DNA of 10,071 nucleotides from Candidatus Falkowiibacteriota bacterium (GTDB lineage Bacteria; Patescibacteria; ABY1; BM507; UBA12075): contig DAOVXE010000012.1 of assembly GCA_030636285.1 (NCBI GenBank), forward strand, positions 1-10,071, given 5' to 3'. The notes under the pieces were generated by a model, which saw nothing but the letters and a program-made list of their open reading frames with translations, ran no database searches and was not told where the DNA came from. Within the stretch, counting starts at the first letter, position 1. Every line of letters begins with the position of its first letter. Position numbers and translations under genes: made by a program. Shown piece by piece: positions 1 through 6,337 of the stretch.

Positions 1-66
1 GAAAAGCCTGAAACAGTCGATCTGGCAGTGAGTCTATTAAATTATTACGGGAAAGGTCCGGCATAA
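1..66 (+). CDS. C-terminal tail of a gene cut by the window edge, product unknown
   Basis: An open frame runs from base 1 to a TAA at 64-66 and gives 21 residues ending in LLNYYGKGPA. It has no start inside the window, so only the extreme C-terminus is visible and I cannot assign a family. Support for it being real is indirect. The frame is open to the edge, the residues are ordinary for a folded protein, and a strong hairpin begins one base after the stop, as expected at a gene end. It would converge on the sugar transferase gene encoded on the other strand. The alternative is that this is chance coding in an intergenic stretch. Confidence 0.5.
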   Translation, partial: EKPETVDLAVSLLNYYGKGPA

Positions 67-109
67 AGAGCTCCTGGTTGCGCAAGCGGCTGGGAGCTCT
101 GCCGGTTTT
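67..109 (+). terminator. GNRA-tetraloop hairpin, probable terminator of the upstream gene
   Basis: Bases 67-81 pair with 86-100, with a GCAA tetraloop at 82-85. The outer eight pairs (AGAGCTCC with GGAGCTCT) are perfect, and the inner seven include four G-U wobbles. The hairpin starts one base after the stop at 66. The T-run (106-109) is short and lies six bases beyond the stem, so intrinsic termination may be weak. It could instead act as a 3'-end stabiliser. Confidence 0.55.
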
Positions 110-110
110 A

Positions 111-153
111 TCTCCACCTCTCCTTGAGAAGGAGAGGGGGTTGGGGGGTGAGG
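111..153. repeat. C/G-rich intergenic repeat with a 9-bp hairpin core
   Basis: CCTCTCCTT (117-125) and AAGGAGAGG (129-137) form a perfect inverted repeat with a three-base loop. It is followed by a G-rich run to about 153. From memory, repeats of this look (a CCTCTCCTT/AAGGAGAGG hairpin next to a run of Gs) are scattered between genes in many bacterial genomes, but I cannot check copies here. The 3' end of the neighbouring sugar transferase gene has a 13-of-14 match to its left arm near 190-203. Confidence 0.5.
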
Positions 154-184
154 TAGGGTTGGCGAGAGGTCTGCCGTCTATCAA

Positions 185-1543
185 TTACACTCCTCCTCTC
201 CTTAAAACCGTTGCAATCGTCTTTAAGATAATTGATAAATCCAGATACACTGAACGGTTCTTAACGTAATAGAGGTCGTATTGTAGCTTCTTTAAGGTAT
301 CTTCGCGGGTAGGGGAATGATATTCGCCCGAGACCTGGTCCCAGCCGGTAAGGCCCGGCTTGGCCAGAAGCCTTTCCTCGTAAAAAGGGATTTCTTTTTT
401 GAGTTCAGATATGAATTCCGGGCGCTCCGGGCGGGGGCCGACAAAGCTCATGTGGCCGGCCAGGATATTCAACACCTGCGGTATCTCGTCAATACGCGTT
501 TTTCTGAGAAACGAACCAAACACGGTAACGCGCGGGTCATCAGTGGTAGTTAAAGTGCGCTGGTTGTTTTCTTCGCGCATAGTGCGGAATTTAACCAGCT
601 TAAAGTTGCCATTCAGGCCGGCGCGGAGCGAATAATAGAAGATCGGGCCTTTGCTTTCCAGTTTTATAATTATTCCAATCAAAGGCCAAAGCAAAGCGGT
701 AACAAGAAGAATACTAAACGCGAAAATAATGTCATAAGCGCGTTTAACAATATTAAACCATTTCTTGCCGCCTTCATTTAGGTTTTCCAAAAACCACATC
801 TGGCTTATCGCTTCAATCGGGATTTTACCGGTAAGATGCTCATAAAAGCCGGGCAAGCCGACAAAATCAATTTTAAGCGGCAAACAGGAAAACATTATTT
901 TTCTAAGTTCCGGGGACTGGCGCGGGTTGGTGGCAAAAATAATCGTGGAAATGTTTTGTTTTATTATTGTTTCTTTTAAGCCGATAATTTTTTCGGTTAC
1001 TATCATTTCGTTGTTTCCCCCGCGAGGAACGCGGCTGCTAACGATTAATTTAATATTGTATCCCAGATGGGGCTGGTCGCGCAGAGTATCAATTATTTCC
1101 TGAACGTTTGGGTCATAGCCGATAACAGCGATATTTTCCTTGGTCATCTTGGTAAGCAATGCCCGATTGAATAAACGGCGCCAAAGAATGAAAATGATGG
1201 TAAATATTATTAAATAAATTACCAAATTGGTTTTAGGGGCAATGTTTATATTTGGGTTGACATAAAAAAATACGGCTGACAGCCCGCCGGCGATCGCGAC
1301 CGCCCGGAAAGTGATATTAAAAAATTTTGAATTATTAACCGCGTAATGCAGGTTATAGAGGTCGGAAATATAAAAGATAATCAGCCAAAAGAAAAACGCC
1401 AGAGAGAAAGGGCCGATATGCAAAGCCCAGGTACTGGCTGACGGCTGCTCCAGGTAGCGGACAAGAAGCGTTAAATATAGTGAAATATATAAAACGCTAA
1501 TATCTCCGCAAAGTAAGATGATTTTTTTCAGTTTTTTACGCAT
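185..1543 (-). CDS. Polyprenyl-phosphate sugar-1-phosphate transferase (exopolysaccharide or glycan initiation)
   Basis: This 452-residue membrane enzyme should transfer a sugar phosphate from a nucleotide sugar to a polyprenyl phosphate carrier, the first membrane step of exopolysaccharide, O-antigen-like or glycan assembly. Hydrophobic segments lie near residues 9-29, 43-60, 81-97 and 106-122. A nucleotide-fold-like central part (about 135-240) follows, as in the WbaP/WcaJ-type large members. The C-terminal catalytic domain starts with a membrane helix near 271-293. It contains KLVKFRTM (315-322), RIDEIPQ with the Asp-Glu dyad at 352-353, SFVGPRPERPEF (366-377) and KPGLTGWDQVSGEY (395-408). 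Length and domain order fit a complete protein. The sugar cannot be told from sequence. It is divergent from holB, and its ATG sits six bases after a -10 box, which argues for a leaderless mRNA. Its 3' end faces another gene. Confidence 0.93.
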   Translation of the reverse strand: MRKKLKKIILLCGDISVLYISLYLTLLVRYLEQPSASTWALHIGPFSLAFFFWLIIFYISDLYNLHYAVNNSKFFNITFRAVAIAGGLSAVFFYVNPNINIAPKTNLVIYLIIFTIIFILWRRLFNRALLTKMTKENIAVIGYDPNVQEIIDTLRDQPHLGYNIKLIVSSRVPRGGNNEMIVTEKIIGLKETIIKQNISTIIFATNPRQSPELRKIMFSCLPLKIDFVGLPGFYEHLTGKIPIEAISQMWFLENLNEGGKKWFNIVKRAYDIIFAFSILLVTALLWPLIGIIIKLESKGPIFYYSLRAGLNGNFKLVKFRTMREENNQRTLTTTDDPRVTVFGSFLRKTRIDEIPQVLNILAGHMSFVGPRPERPEFISELKKEIPFYEERLLAKPGLTGWDQVSGEYHSPTREDTLKKLQYDLYYVKNRSVYLDLSIILKTIATVLRRGGV

Positions 1544-1549
1544 GTCGCC

Positions 1550-1578
1550 AGTATAACAGAAATAAACAAATTAATCAA
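1550..1578 (-). promoter_or_regulatory. Sigma-70-type promoter of the sugar transferase gene
   Basis: Read on the minus strand, TTGATT (1578-1573), a 17-base spacer and TATACT (1555-1550) precede the ATG at 1543. Only six bases separate the -10 box from the ATG, so transcription would start at or next to the initiation codon. No Shine-Dalgarno motif is present. Confidence 0.7.
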
Positions 1579-1624
1579 GGTTTTAGCTGCCTATTATGGC
1601 TTATTTTCGCGTATTTTATTTTGT

Positions 1625-1653
1625 TTGCCTTGAATATCCGCTAATGCTATAAT
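1625..1653 (+). promoter_or_regulatory. Sigma-70-type promoter of holB
   Basis: TTGCCT (1625-1630), a 17-base spacer and a perfect TATAAT (1648-1653) are followed by six bases and the ATG at 1660. As with the divergent partner, the expected start point coincides with the start codon and no ribosome-binding site can fit. The -35 match is moderate and the -10 match is perfect. Confidence 0.75.
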
Positions 1654-1659
1654 AGAATC

Positions 1660-2724
1660 ATGTTAGATAGCGCTAAAAATAAAGAATGGCCTCTTATTGG
1701 AAACTCCCATTTAACCAGATTTTTAAAGAAAAGCATTAGTAACGGGCAGGTCGGCGGAAGCTATATTTTTCTCGGGCCGGACAATCTGGGCAAAACAACT
1801 TTGGCGCGTTTTTTCGCCCAGTGTTTGCTGTGCGAAAAAACCAAGGACAAAATAAGCCCTTATCCTTGCTCTGAGTGCCGGTCGTGCCAGCAGTTTCAAG
1901 GCCAAAGAGAGAGAAAAGCCAAAGACGAAGATGAAAAGCAAATGGTGCATGGTGATTTTCATTTGCTTAAAAAAGCTAAAGATAAAAAGTTTATCAGCGT
2001 GGACGAGATCAGAGGGTTTATTAAAATTTTAAGCATGAGCTCTTTTTTAAGCAAATATAAAGTTGGTATTATCAAGCATGCCGACAAGCTGAATCTGGAA
2101 GCGGCCAACGCGCTTCTCAAGACCATGGAAGAGCCGAATTCAAACGTAGTTATTATTTTAATTGTTACTGATATTGAGAGCTTGCCTAAAACGATCGTTT
2201 CCCGAAGCCAGCTGCTGCAGTTCAGGCCGGTGCCTAACGGAATTATCTATGATTATTTGATTGACTCCCATAGCGCCAGCCGTAGCCGGGCCAAGGATCT
2301 GTCCCGTCTTTCTTTGGGGCGCCCGGCTCTGGCCATTAAGCTTTTGGAAACCCCGGAATTTTATGAGCAATTTAAAGAATTGGCCAGAATGTTTATTTCT
2401 TTTTTCAATCAAAACATTAACGAGCGTTTGCAGGCCATTGGCAGTTTGATTAATAAAAAGAATTCCAGCCAGGAAACAGCCTCCAGGACCAGACGGACAA
2501 TAGAAATATGGGAAGGCGTAATTCGCGACTCAATACTTATAAATTTTAATCTGGACAATCGCGTACAGCATGAATATGCCAGCAGTGAGATAGGTAGAAT
2601 TTTGGAGTCAAGAAACAGCCTGGATCTGATCCGCCTGGAAGAGCTGCTTGAACAAGCCAAGAAATATTTGCGTAACAACGTAAACCCGCGCCTGGTTTTG
2701 GAAAATATTGTGATTAGTTTATAG
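1660..2724 (+). CDS. holB: DNA polymerase III delta' subunit (clamp loader)
   Basis: The 354-residue protein belongs to the AAA+ clamp-loader family that loads the sliding clamp onto primed DNA. It has a Walker A-like loop, GPDNLGKT (39-46). A zinc module follows with Cys58, Cys70, Cys73 and Cys76, the arrangement seen in DnaX and delta'. HGDFHLL (98-104) stands where the family has HPDF. The Walker B position reads VGIIKHADKLN, with no Asp-Glu pair. The linker ANALLKTMEEP (149-159) and SRSQLLQF (181-188, sensor-1 region) complete the pattern. A degenerate Walker B points to a non-hydrolysing delta' rather than the DnaX ATPase, which is usually longer. The charged stretch near 82-93 is an insertion. 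The start is fixed by the promoter six bases upstream. Confidence 0.9.
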   Translation: MLDSAKNKEWPLIGNSHLTRFLKKSISNGQVGGSYIFLGPDNLGKTTLARFFAQCLLCEKTKDKISPYPCSECRSCQQFQGQRERKAKDEDEKQMVHGDFHLLKKAKDKKFISVDEIRGFIKILSMSSFLSKYKVGIIKHADKLNLEAANALLKTMEEPNSNVVIILIVTDIESLPKTIVSRSQLLQFRPVPNGIIYDYLIDSHSASRSRAKDLSRLSLGRPALAIKLLETPEFYEQFKELARMFISFFNQNINERLQAIGSLINKKNSSQETASRTRRTIEIWEGVIRDSILINFNLDNRVQHEYASSEIGRILESRNSLDLIRLEELLEQAKKYLRNNVNPRLVLENIVISL

Positions 2725-2744
2725 GAATTTTTTGCCGTAAGTAA

Positions 2745-2827
2745 TTGTCATCCTGAGCGCAGCGAAGGATCTCGAGACTATATCCACGGGATTCTTCATC
2801 CCGAGGACTCGGGATTCAGAATGACAA
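2745..2827. repeat. 83-bp MITE-like element with terminal inverted repeats
   Basis: The ends TTGTCATCCTGA (2745-2756) and TCAGAATGACAA (2816-2827) are inverted repeats matching at 11 of 12 positions. Inside, ATCCCGAG (2798-2805) and CTCGGGAT (2808-2815) form a perfect eight-pair stem with a two-base loop. The GTCATCCTGAGCG-type end resembles a repeat family I remember from intergenic DNA of many bacteria. It carries no gene and fills most of the gap between holB and the lipoprotein gene. It could fold in RNA and help end the holB transcript, but there is no T-run. Confidence 0.7.
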
Positions 2828-2858
2828 CAAATGCGTAAGTTTAATATTTTTAAATTAT

Positions 2859-3926
2859 ATGTTAAATAAAAAAATACTTATTTTGTTAATTTTAATAATC
2901 TCCAGCCTTACCCTCACCGGCTGCATCCAGACCAAATCTGATACTAACATCGGCGCGGTTGACGGCGGAGTATTTCGTTCAATTGACAAAGGCGCGACCT
3001 GGCAGCAAAAAGTTATTATTCCCACTGTTGGCCGGCCCGGCAGTTTTTCCAAGGCTAATATTATGACCTGGGCAATGGACCCGGAGGACAGCCAGGCGAT
3101 CTATTACGCCGGCATCAAGGCCGGGCTGTTTTATACTTATGACGGAGCCAATAGCTGGCATAAGGCGGCCGGACTCGGGAATAACACTGTCCGGGCAGTG
3201 GCTGTTGATCCTTTTAATAAATGCGTAATTTATGCCACTATCGGCAACCGGGTTTTTAAATCTGTTGATTGTTCCCGCGCCTGGAAGCAGATGTATTTTG
3301 ATAATCAGGCCAAAATAACCATTGACGCGCTGGCATTGGATCGTTTTAACCAGAATCATGTGTATATGGGCCTTTCCCGGGGAGATCTGGTCAAGAGCCT
3401 GGACGCGGGCGAAAGCTGGCAGACTCTCCACCGGTTTAACGCTAAGATTGACAGGCTGATAATTGACCCTAATGATTCACAAATAATGTATGCTTTTATA
3501 AGCAAAAAAGGCGTTTTTAAAAGCACTGACCAGGGAGAAAGTTGGGAACAGTTTAATCATGGCTTGAAAGAGCATAAGCTGGGAACAGCGGTTAAAGACT
3601 TGATTTTATTCAAAGATAATTCTACAATGATCTTTATAGCTACCAATTTGGGAATAATCAAGTCTAATGACGCGGGAGATACATGGGAGCAGATTGAATT
3701 GATACCGGCTGAGAAAAAAACCGCGCTTAATGCCATGGCTGTAAATCCCAAAAATACAAAAGAAATTTTTTATGTAACCAATAATACTTTTTTTCGTTCC
3801 AGCGACGACGGAGTTAATTGGCAGACTATCAAGCTTAACACTTCCCGGGCCGGACGGACGCTAATGATCAATCCGAAAAAACCGGAAATAATGTACATGG
3901 GAGTAAGGGCATTGCCGAAGAAGTAG
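2859..3926 (+). CDS. Secreted lipoprotein with seven Asp-box (BNR/sortilin-like) repeats
   Basis: The 355-residue product starts with a short basic stretch, a hydrophobic core and the lipobox LTGC (19-22), so it should be lipid-anchored at Cys22 on the outer face of the membrane. Seven Asp-box motifs, S-x-D-x-G-x-x-W or variants, end at Trp48, Trp100, Trp142, Trp187, Trp229, Trp276 and Trp321. The spacing is 42-52 residues. The second and third boxes are degenerate. Most units also contain a DP-N-x-x-IYA-like strand. This predicts a seven-bladed beta-propeller of the BNR, sortilin or Ycf48-like type. Such folds bind proteins or glycans, and sialidases share them, but no catalytic site is recognisable and a binding role is more likely. 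The ligand is unknown. No Shine-Dalgarno site precedes the ATG. Confidence 0.85.
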   Translation: MLNKKILILLILIISSLTLTGCIQTKSDTNIGAVDGGVFRSIDKGATWQQKVIIPTVGRPGSFSKANIMTWAMDPEDSQAIYYAGIKAGLFYTYDGANSWHKAAGLGNNTVRAVAVDPFNKCVIYATIGNRVFKSVDCSRAWKQMYFDNQAKITIDALALDRFNQNHVYMGLSRGDLVKSLDAGESWQTLHRFNAKIDRLIIDPNDSQIMYAFISKKGVFKSTDQGESWEQFNHGLKEHKLGTAVKDLILFKDNSTMIFIATNLGIIKSNDAGDTWEQIELIPAEKKTALNAMAVNPKNTKEIFYVTNNTFFRSSDDGVNWQTIKLNTSRAGRTLMINPKKPEIMYMGVRALPKK

Positions 3927-3933
3927 GGAGAAA

Positions 3934-4033
<100 letters not shown>

Positions 4034-4104
4034 CCCTGTTTTCTAAAAACGTGTAAAAACCATCATATTTTTTTATTGCTAATTAGTTTTATAAACATAC
4101 TCAT

Positions 4105-4659
4105 ATGAATGAATACATAAAAGTCAAAGAAGCGGAGTTTAAAAAAACAATAGATTTTTTTATCAAAGAGATCGTTGGCATCCGCACCGGCCGGGCCAAT
4201 CCTAATATGCTTGAAGGCGTGCAGGTGGATGCTTATGGCGCCAAGACTCCGATCCAGGGAGTGGCCGCCATCAATGTCCCTGACGGGCAGTCTATTCTGG
4301 TCGTTCCCTGGGACAAGAATGTCAGCAAAGAGATTGAGAAGGCGATCGTGGACGCGAACCTGGGAGTAGGGGTAGTCAACGAAGGCGACAAGATCCGTTT
4401 GACAGTGCCAAAAATGACCGAAGAGAACCGAAAAGAGCTGGTAAAAAAGCTAAATGAAAAATTGGAAACAGTCCGGGTTTCCATAAGACAGATAAGAGAA
4501 GACATTAAAGCCGCGATTGAAAAGGCGGAAAAAAACAAGCAGATCACCGAAGACGATAAGTTCCGTTTTATCAAAGAGCTGGATGATGAAACAGTCAAAC
4601 AAAACGAAGAGCTAAAAAGTTTGCGTGATAAAAAAGAAGAGGATATAATGACTATTTAA
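4105..4659 (+). CDS. frr: Ribosome recycling factor
   Basis: The 184-residue length is normal for RRF, which with EF-G splits the post-termination ribosome in the cytoplasm. The family signature is clear: IRTGRANPNMLEGVQVDAYG (26-45), a VPWD segment (67-70), NEGDKIRLTVPKMTEENRKE (92-111), and the helical VRVSIRQIREDIKAAIEKAEK (123-143) with the conserved arginines of domain I. The C-terminus is a charged helix. Here rseP follows three bases after the stop. In many bacteria frr lies upstream of uppS, cdsA, dxr and rseP, so this looks like a shortened version of that cluster. No Shine-Dalgarno site is seen before the ATG. A TATAAA at 4090-4095 could be a -10 box, but its -35 is poor. Confidence 0.97.
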   Translation: MNEYIKVKEAEFKKTIDFFIKEIVGIRTGRANPNMLEGVQVDAYGAKTPIQGVAAINVPDGQSILVVPWDKNVSKEIEKAIVDANLGVGVVNEGDKIRLTVPKMTEENRKELVKKLNEKLETVRVSIRQIREDIKAAIEKAEKNKQITEDDKFRFIKELDDETVKQNEELKSLRDKKEEDIMTI

Positions 4660-4662
4660 TCT

Positions 4663-5826
4663 ATGTTTTTAACTATAATCACTTTCATACTTGTTTTATC
4701 TCTCCTGGTGTTTGTCCATGAGCTGGGGCATTTTTTAAGCGCCAGGAAATTCGGCTTGCGCCCGGAGGAATTCGGCTTTGGCTTTCCGCCCCGCGCCTGG
4801 GGAATTTATAAAGCCAAAAACGGGAAGTGGAAAACAACCAAAGGGAAAAAACAAGTGGATGACGCGGCAGATACGATCTATTCCATTAACTGGCTGCCGC
4901 TTGGCGGGTTTGTCAAGCTGGGCGAAGATGATGCCGATATCAGCCCGAACGCGAATCATTTTCATAATAAGCCAATCTGGCAGAGGCTGGTTATGCTTTT
5001 GGCCGGCGTAACCATGAACATGGTTCTGGCCGCGGTATTGATCACTCTTGGCTTTATGATCGGCTTGCCGCAAGCAACAGAGGATCTTCATCCAAGCGCG
5101 CGAATCAGCGATCAAAAGATCCAGGTGGTGAGCGTGCTGGACAACACCCCGGCCGCATTATCAGAGCTGAAGATCGGCGACGCGATCATAAGTATTAATA
5201 ATGAAGACTTAAGAAATAGCGGGCATTTGCAGGCCTTAACAGCGGCTAATACCGGCAATGAATTGACCTATGTAATTAAAAGAGCCGACGTGGTATTTGA
5301 GAAGCAAATTACTCCGATAACGATTGAAGAAACCGGATCCGGCGGCATTGGCATCGGGATAGTTGACACCGGGCTGGTCAAATATCCGATCCATATCGCT
5401 ATTTGGGAAGGTGTTAAAAGTACCGGCTTGATCTTAGCGGCTATTTTCCTGGCCTTTTTTGAGCTTTTTAAAAGTATGTTTGGGGCGTCTACGCTAAGCG
5501 CTGATATAGCAGGGCCGGTTGGCATCGCGGTTATTACCGGCCAGGTCGTTCGCATGGGCTTTGTTTATGTCTTGCAATTCGCGGCCATGCTTTCAATTAA
5601 TCTGGCAGTAATTAACGCTTTGCCGTTTCCGGCTCTGGATGGCGGTAGGGTGCTATTTCTTATAATTGAGAAAATCAAAGGCTCTCCGGTTAAGCGGGAG
5701 CTTGAAGGCGCGATCCATTATATCGGCTTTGCCCTCTTAATGCTTCTTGTTCTGGCAGTAACATTCAAGGATCTGTCCCGTTTTAGCGATTCATTCAAAG
5801 CGCTGTGGCAGGCGATAGTGGGTTAG
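4663..5826 (+). CDS. rseP: RIP-type site-2 zinc metalloprotease
   Basis: The 387-residue M50 protease cleaves substrates within the membrane, classically anti-sigma factors and remnant signal peptides. The first membrane helix carries HELGH (19-23), whose two His and Glu bind and activate zinc. An 88-residue cytoplasmic insertion follows, including the FGFGFPPRAWGIYKAKNGKW stretch (37-56) typical of CPR homologues. A second helix lies near 108-134, and a PDZ domain at about 150-225 has GDAIISINNEDL. AGPVGIAVIT (283-292) and NALPFPALDGGR (318-329), with zinc ligand Asp326, complete the active site. A last helix lies near 351-367. Only one PDZ domain is present, as in Gram-positive-type and CPR forms, not two as in E. 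coli. The ATG is three bases after the frr stop without a good ribosome-binding site, which suggests translational coupling. Confidence 0.96.
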   Translation: MFLTIITFILVLSLLVFVHELGHFLSARKFGLRPEEFGFGFPPRAWGIYKAKNGKWKTTKGKKQVDDAADTIYSINWLPLGGFVKLGEDDADISPNANHFHNKPIWQRLVMLLAGVTMNMVLAAVLITLGFMIGLPQATEDLHPSARISDQKIQVVSVLDNTPAALSELKIGDAIISINNEDLRNSGHLQALTAANTGNELTYVIKRADVVFEKQITPITIEETGSGGIGIGIVDTGLVKYPIHIAIWEGVKSTGLILAAIFLAFFELFKSMFGASTLSADIAGPVGIAVITGQVVRMGFVYVLQFAAMLSINLAVINALPFPALDGGRVLFLIIEKIKGSPVKRELEGAIHYIGFALLMLLVLAVTFKDLSRFSDSFKALWQAIVG

Positions 5827-5872
5827 GATAAAATACTGCATTAAGAATTAACTTATTAGTAAACCCAAAAAC

Positions 5873-6193
5873 ATGCAAATTAATATTAAAGCGACAAAAA
5901 TTGAATTAAGCGAAGAAATTAAAGATTATATTCAGGAAAAAATGGATATGCTGGATAAGTATCTGGGCTCGGTTACGGCCACTAATTGCGACGTGGAGAT
6001 CGCCATGGCGGTTGGCGATCAGAATAAAGGCAAGATTTTTCGCTGTGAAGTTAATTTAACCGTGCCGCACGAGCTTCTTCGCGTGGAAAAAACTGAAAAA
6101 GAGCTTTTTAAAGCCATTGACAAGGTTAAAGATCACCTTGCCCGCTCAATCAGGCGCTATAAGGAGAAGCGGATAGATAAGAAACGGCGATAG
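5873..6193 (+). CDS. hpf: Ribosome hibernation promoting factor, short form
   Basis: The 106-residue protein matches the HPF/YfiA N-terminal domain. This domain binds the decoding groove of the small subunit and silences or stores ribosomes during starvation. It starts MQINIKATKIELSEEIKDYI, has the CDVEIAMAVG strand (39-48), the CEVNLTVPHELLRVEKTEKE segment (58-77), then LFKAIDKVKDHLARSIRRYK (78-97) and a basic tail. The C-terminal dimerisation domain of long HPF is absent. It stands 46 bases after rseP with no visible Shine-Dalgarno site and is closed by a terminator. In Firmicutes and many others hpf is next to secA. Here secA lies about 2 kb further on, behind two other genes. Confidence 0.93.
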   Translation: MQINIKATKIELSEEIKDYIQEKMDMLDKYLGSVTATNCDVEIAMAVGDQNKGKIFRCEVNLTVPHELLRVEKTEKELFKAIDKVKDHLARSIRRYKEKRIDKKRR

Positions 6194-6227
6194 AGTATGT
6201 TATGTGAAAATTTGGTGCAGCTTAGAT

Positions 6228-6254
6228 AAAAATGCCTTAAAACGGCATTTTTTT
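6228..6254 (+). terminator. Intrinsic terminator after hpf
   Basis: AAAAATGCC (6228-6236) pairs with GGCATTTTT (6244-6252) around a seven-base loop, and the T-run goes on to 6254. It lies 34 bases beyond the hpf stop and should end the frr-rseP-hpf transcript. This isolates the following gene, which has its own promoter. Confidence 0.8.
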
Positions 6255-6259
6255 GTTTA

Positions 6260-6273
6260 ATATTAGATAAAAA
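6260..6273. repeat. Left copy of a 14-bp direct repeat flanking the DHH/MYG1-like gene
   Basis: ATATTAGATAAAAA here recurs exactly at 7329-7342. The related TTAGATAAAAAT is found at 6222-6233, before the hpf terminator. The pair brackets the promoter and gene, as a duplication at an insertion or a recombination scar might. In AT-rich DNA chance is possible. Confidence 0.6.
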
Positions 6274-6286
6274 TAGCCTTGCGCAC

Positions 6287-6315
6287 TTGACTATATTATT
6301 ATTTTGTGTTATATT
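6287..6315 (+). promoter_or_regulatory. Sigma-70-type promoter of the DHH/MYG1-like gene
   Basis: TTGACT (6287-6292), a 17-base spacer and TATATT (6310-6315) make one of the best promoter matches in the window. The expected start is near 6322, giving a leader of about 16 bases to the ATG at 6338. This -35 box includes a TTG that would extend the reading frame by 17 codons. The promoter is a reason to reject that longer start. Confidence 0.75.
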
Positions 6316-6337
6316 TAAAAATCGTTACGGTAAATTT

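Noticed and set aside
78..269. 63-codon plus-strand open frame
   Set aside because: It is made of the hairpin, the C/G-rich repeat and antisense of the sugar transferase end, with no plausible protein character.
1660..2724. Assignment as DnaX (tau/gamma) instead of delta'
   Set aside because: The Walker B Asp-Glu pair is replaced by Lys-His-Ala-Asp and the protein is short, which fits delta' better despite the good Walker A loop.
2979..3431. 150-codon open frame on the minus strand
   Set aside because: It is antisense to the lipoprotein gene, which has a lipobox and seven repeat motifs. The minus product shows no recognisable features.
4090..4104. TATAAA or CATACT as a -10 box for a leaderless frr transcript
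   Set aside because: The distance to the ATG is less regular than in the other cases and no fair -35 box lies 16-18 bases upstream, so it was not listed as a promoter.
4233..4598. 121-codon minus-strand open frame rich in Ser and Phe
   Set aside because: It is a shadow of the charged helical part of frr. The composition is what antisense of Lys/Glu codons gives.
6287..6337. TTG start that would lengthen the DHH/MYG1-like protein by 17 residues
   Set aside because: The TTG is the first part of a TTGACT -35 box with a correctly spaced TATATT at 6310-6315. The ATG at 6338 follows the expected transcript start, and the protein family-like sequence begins there.
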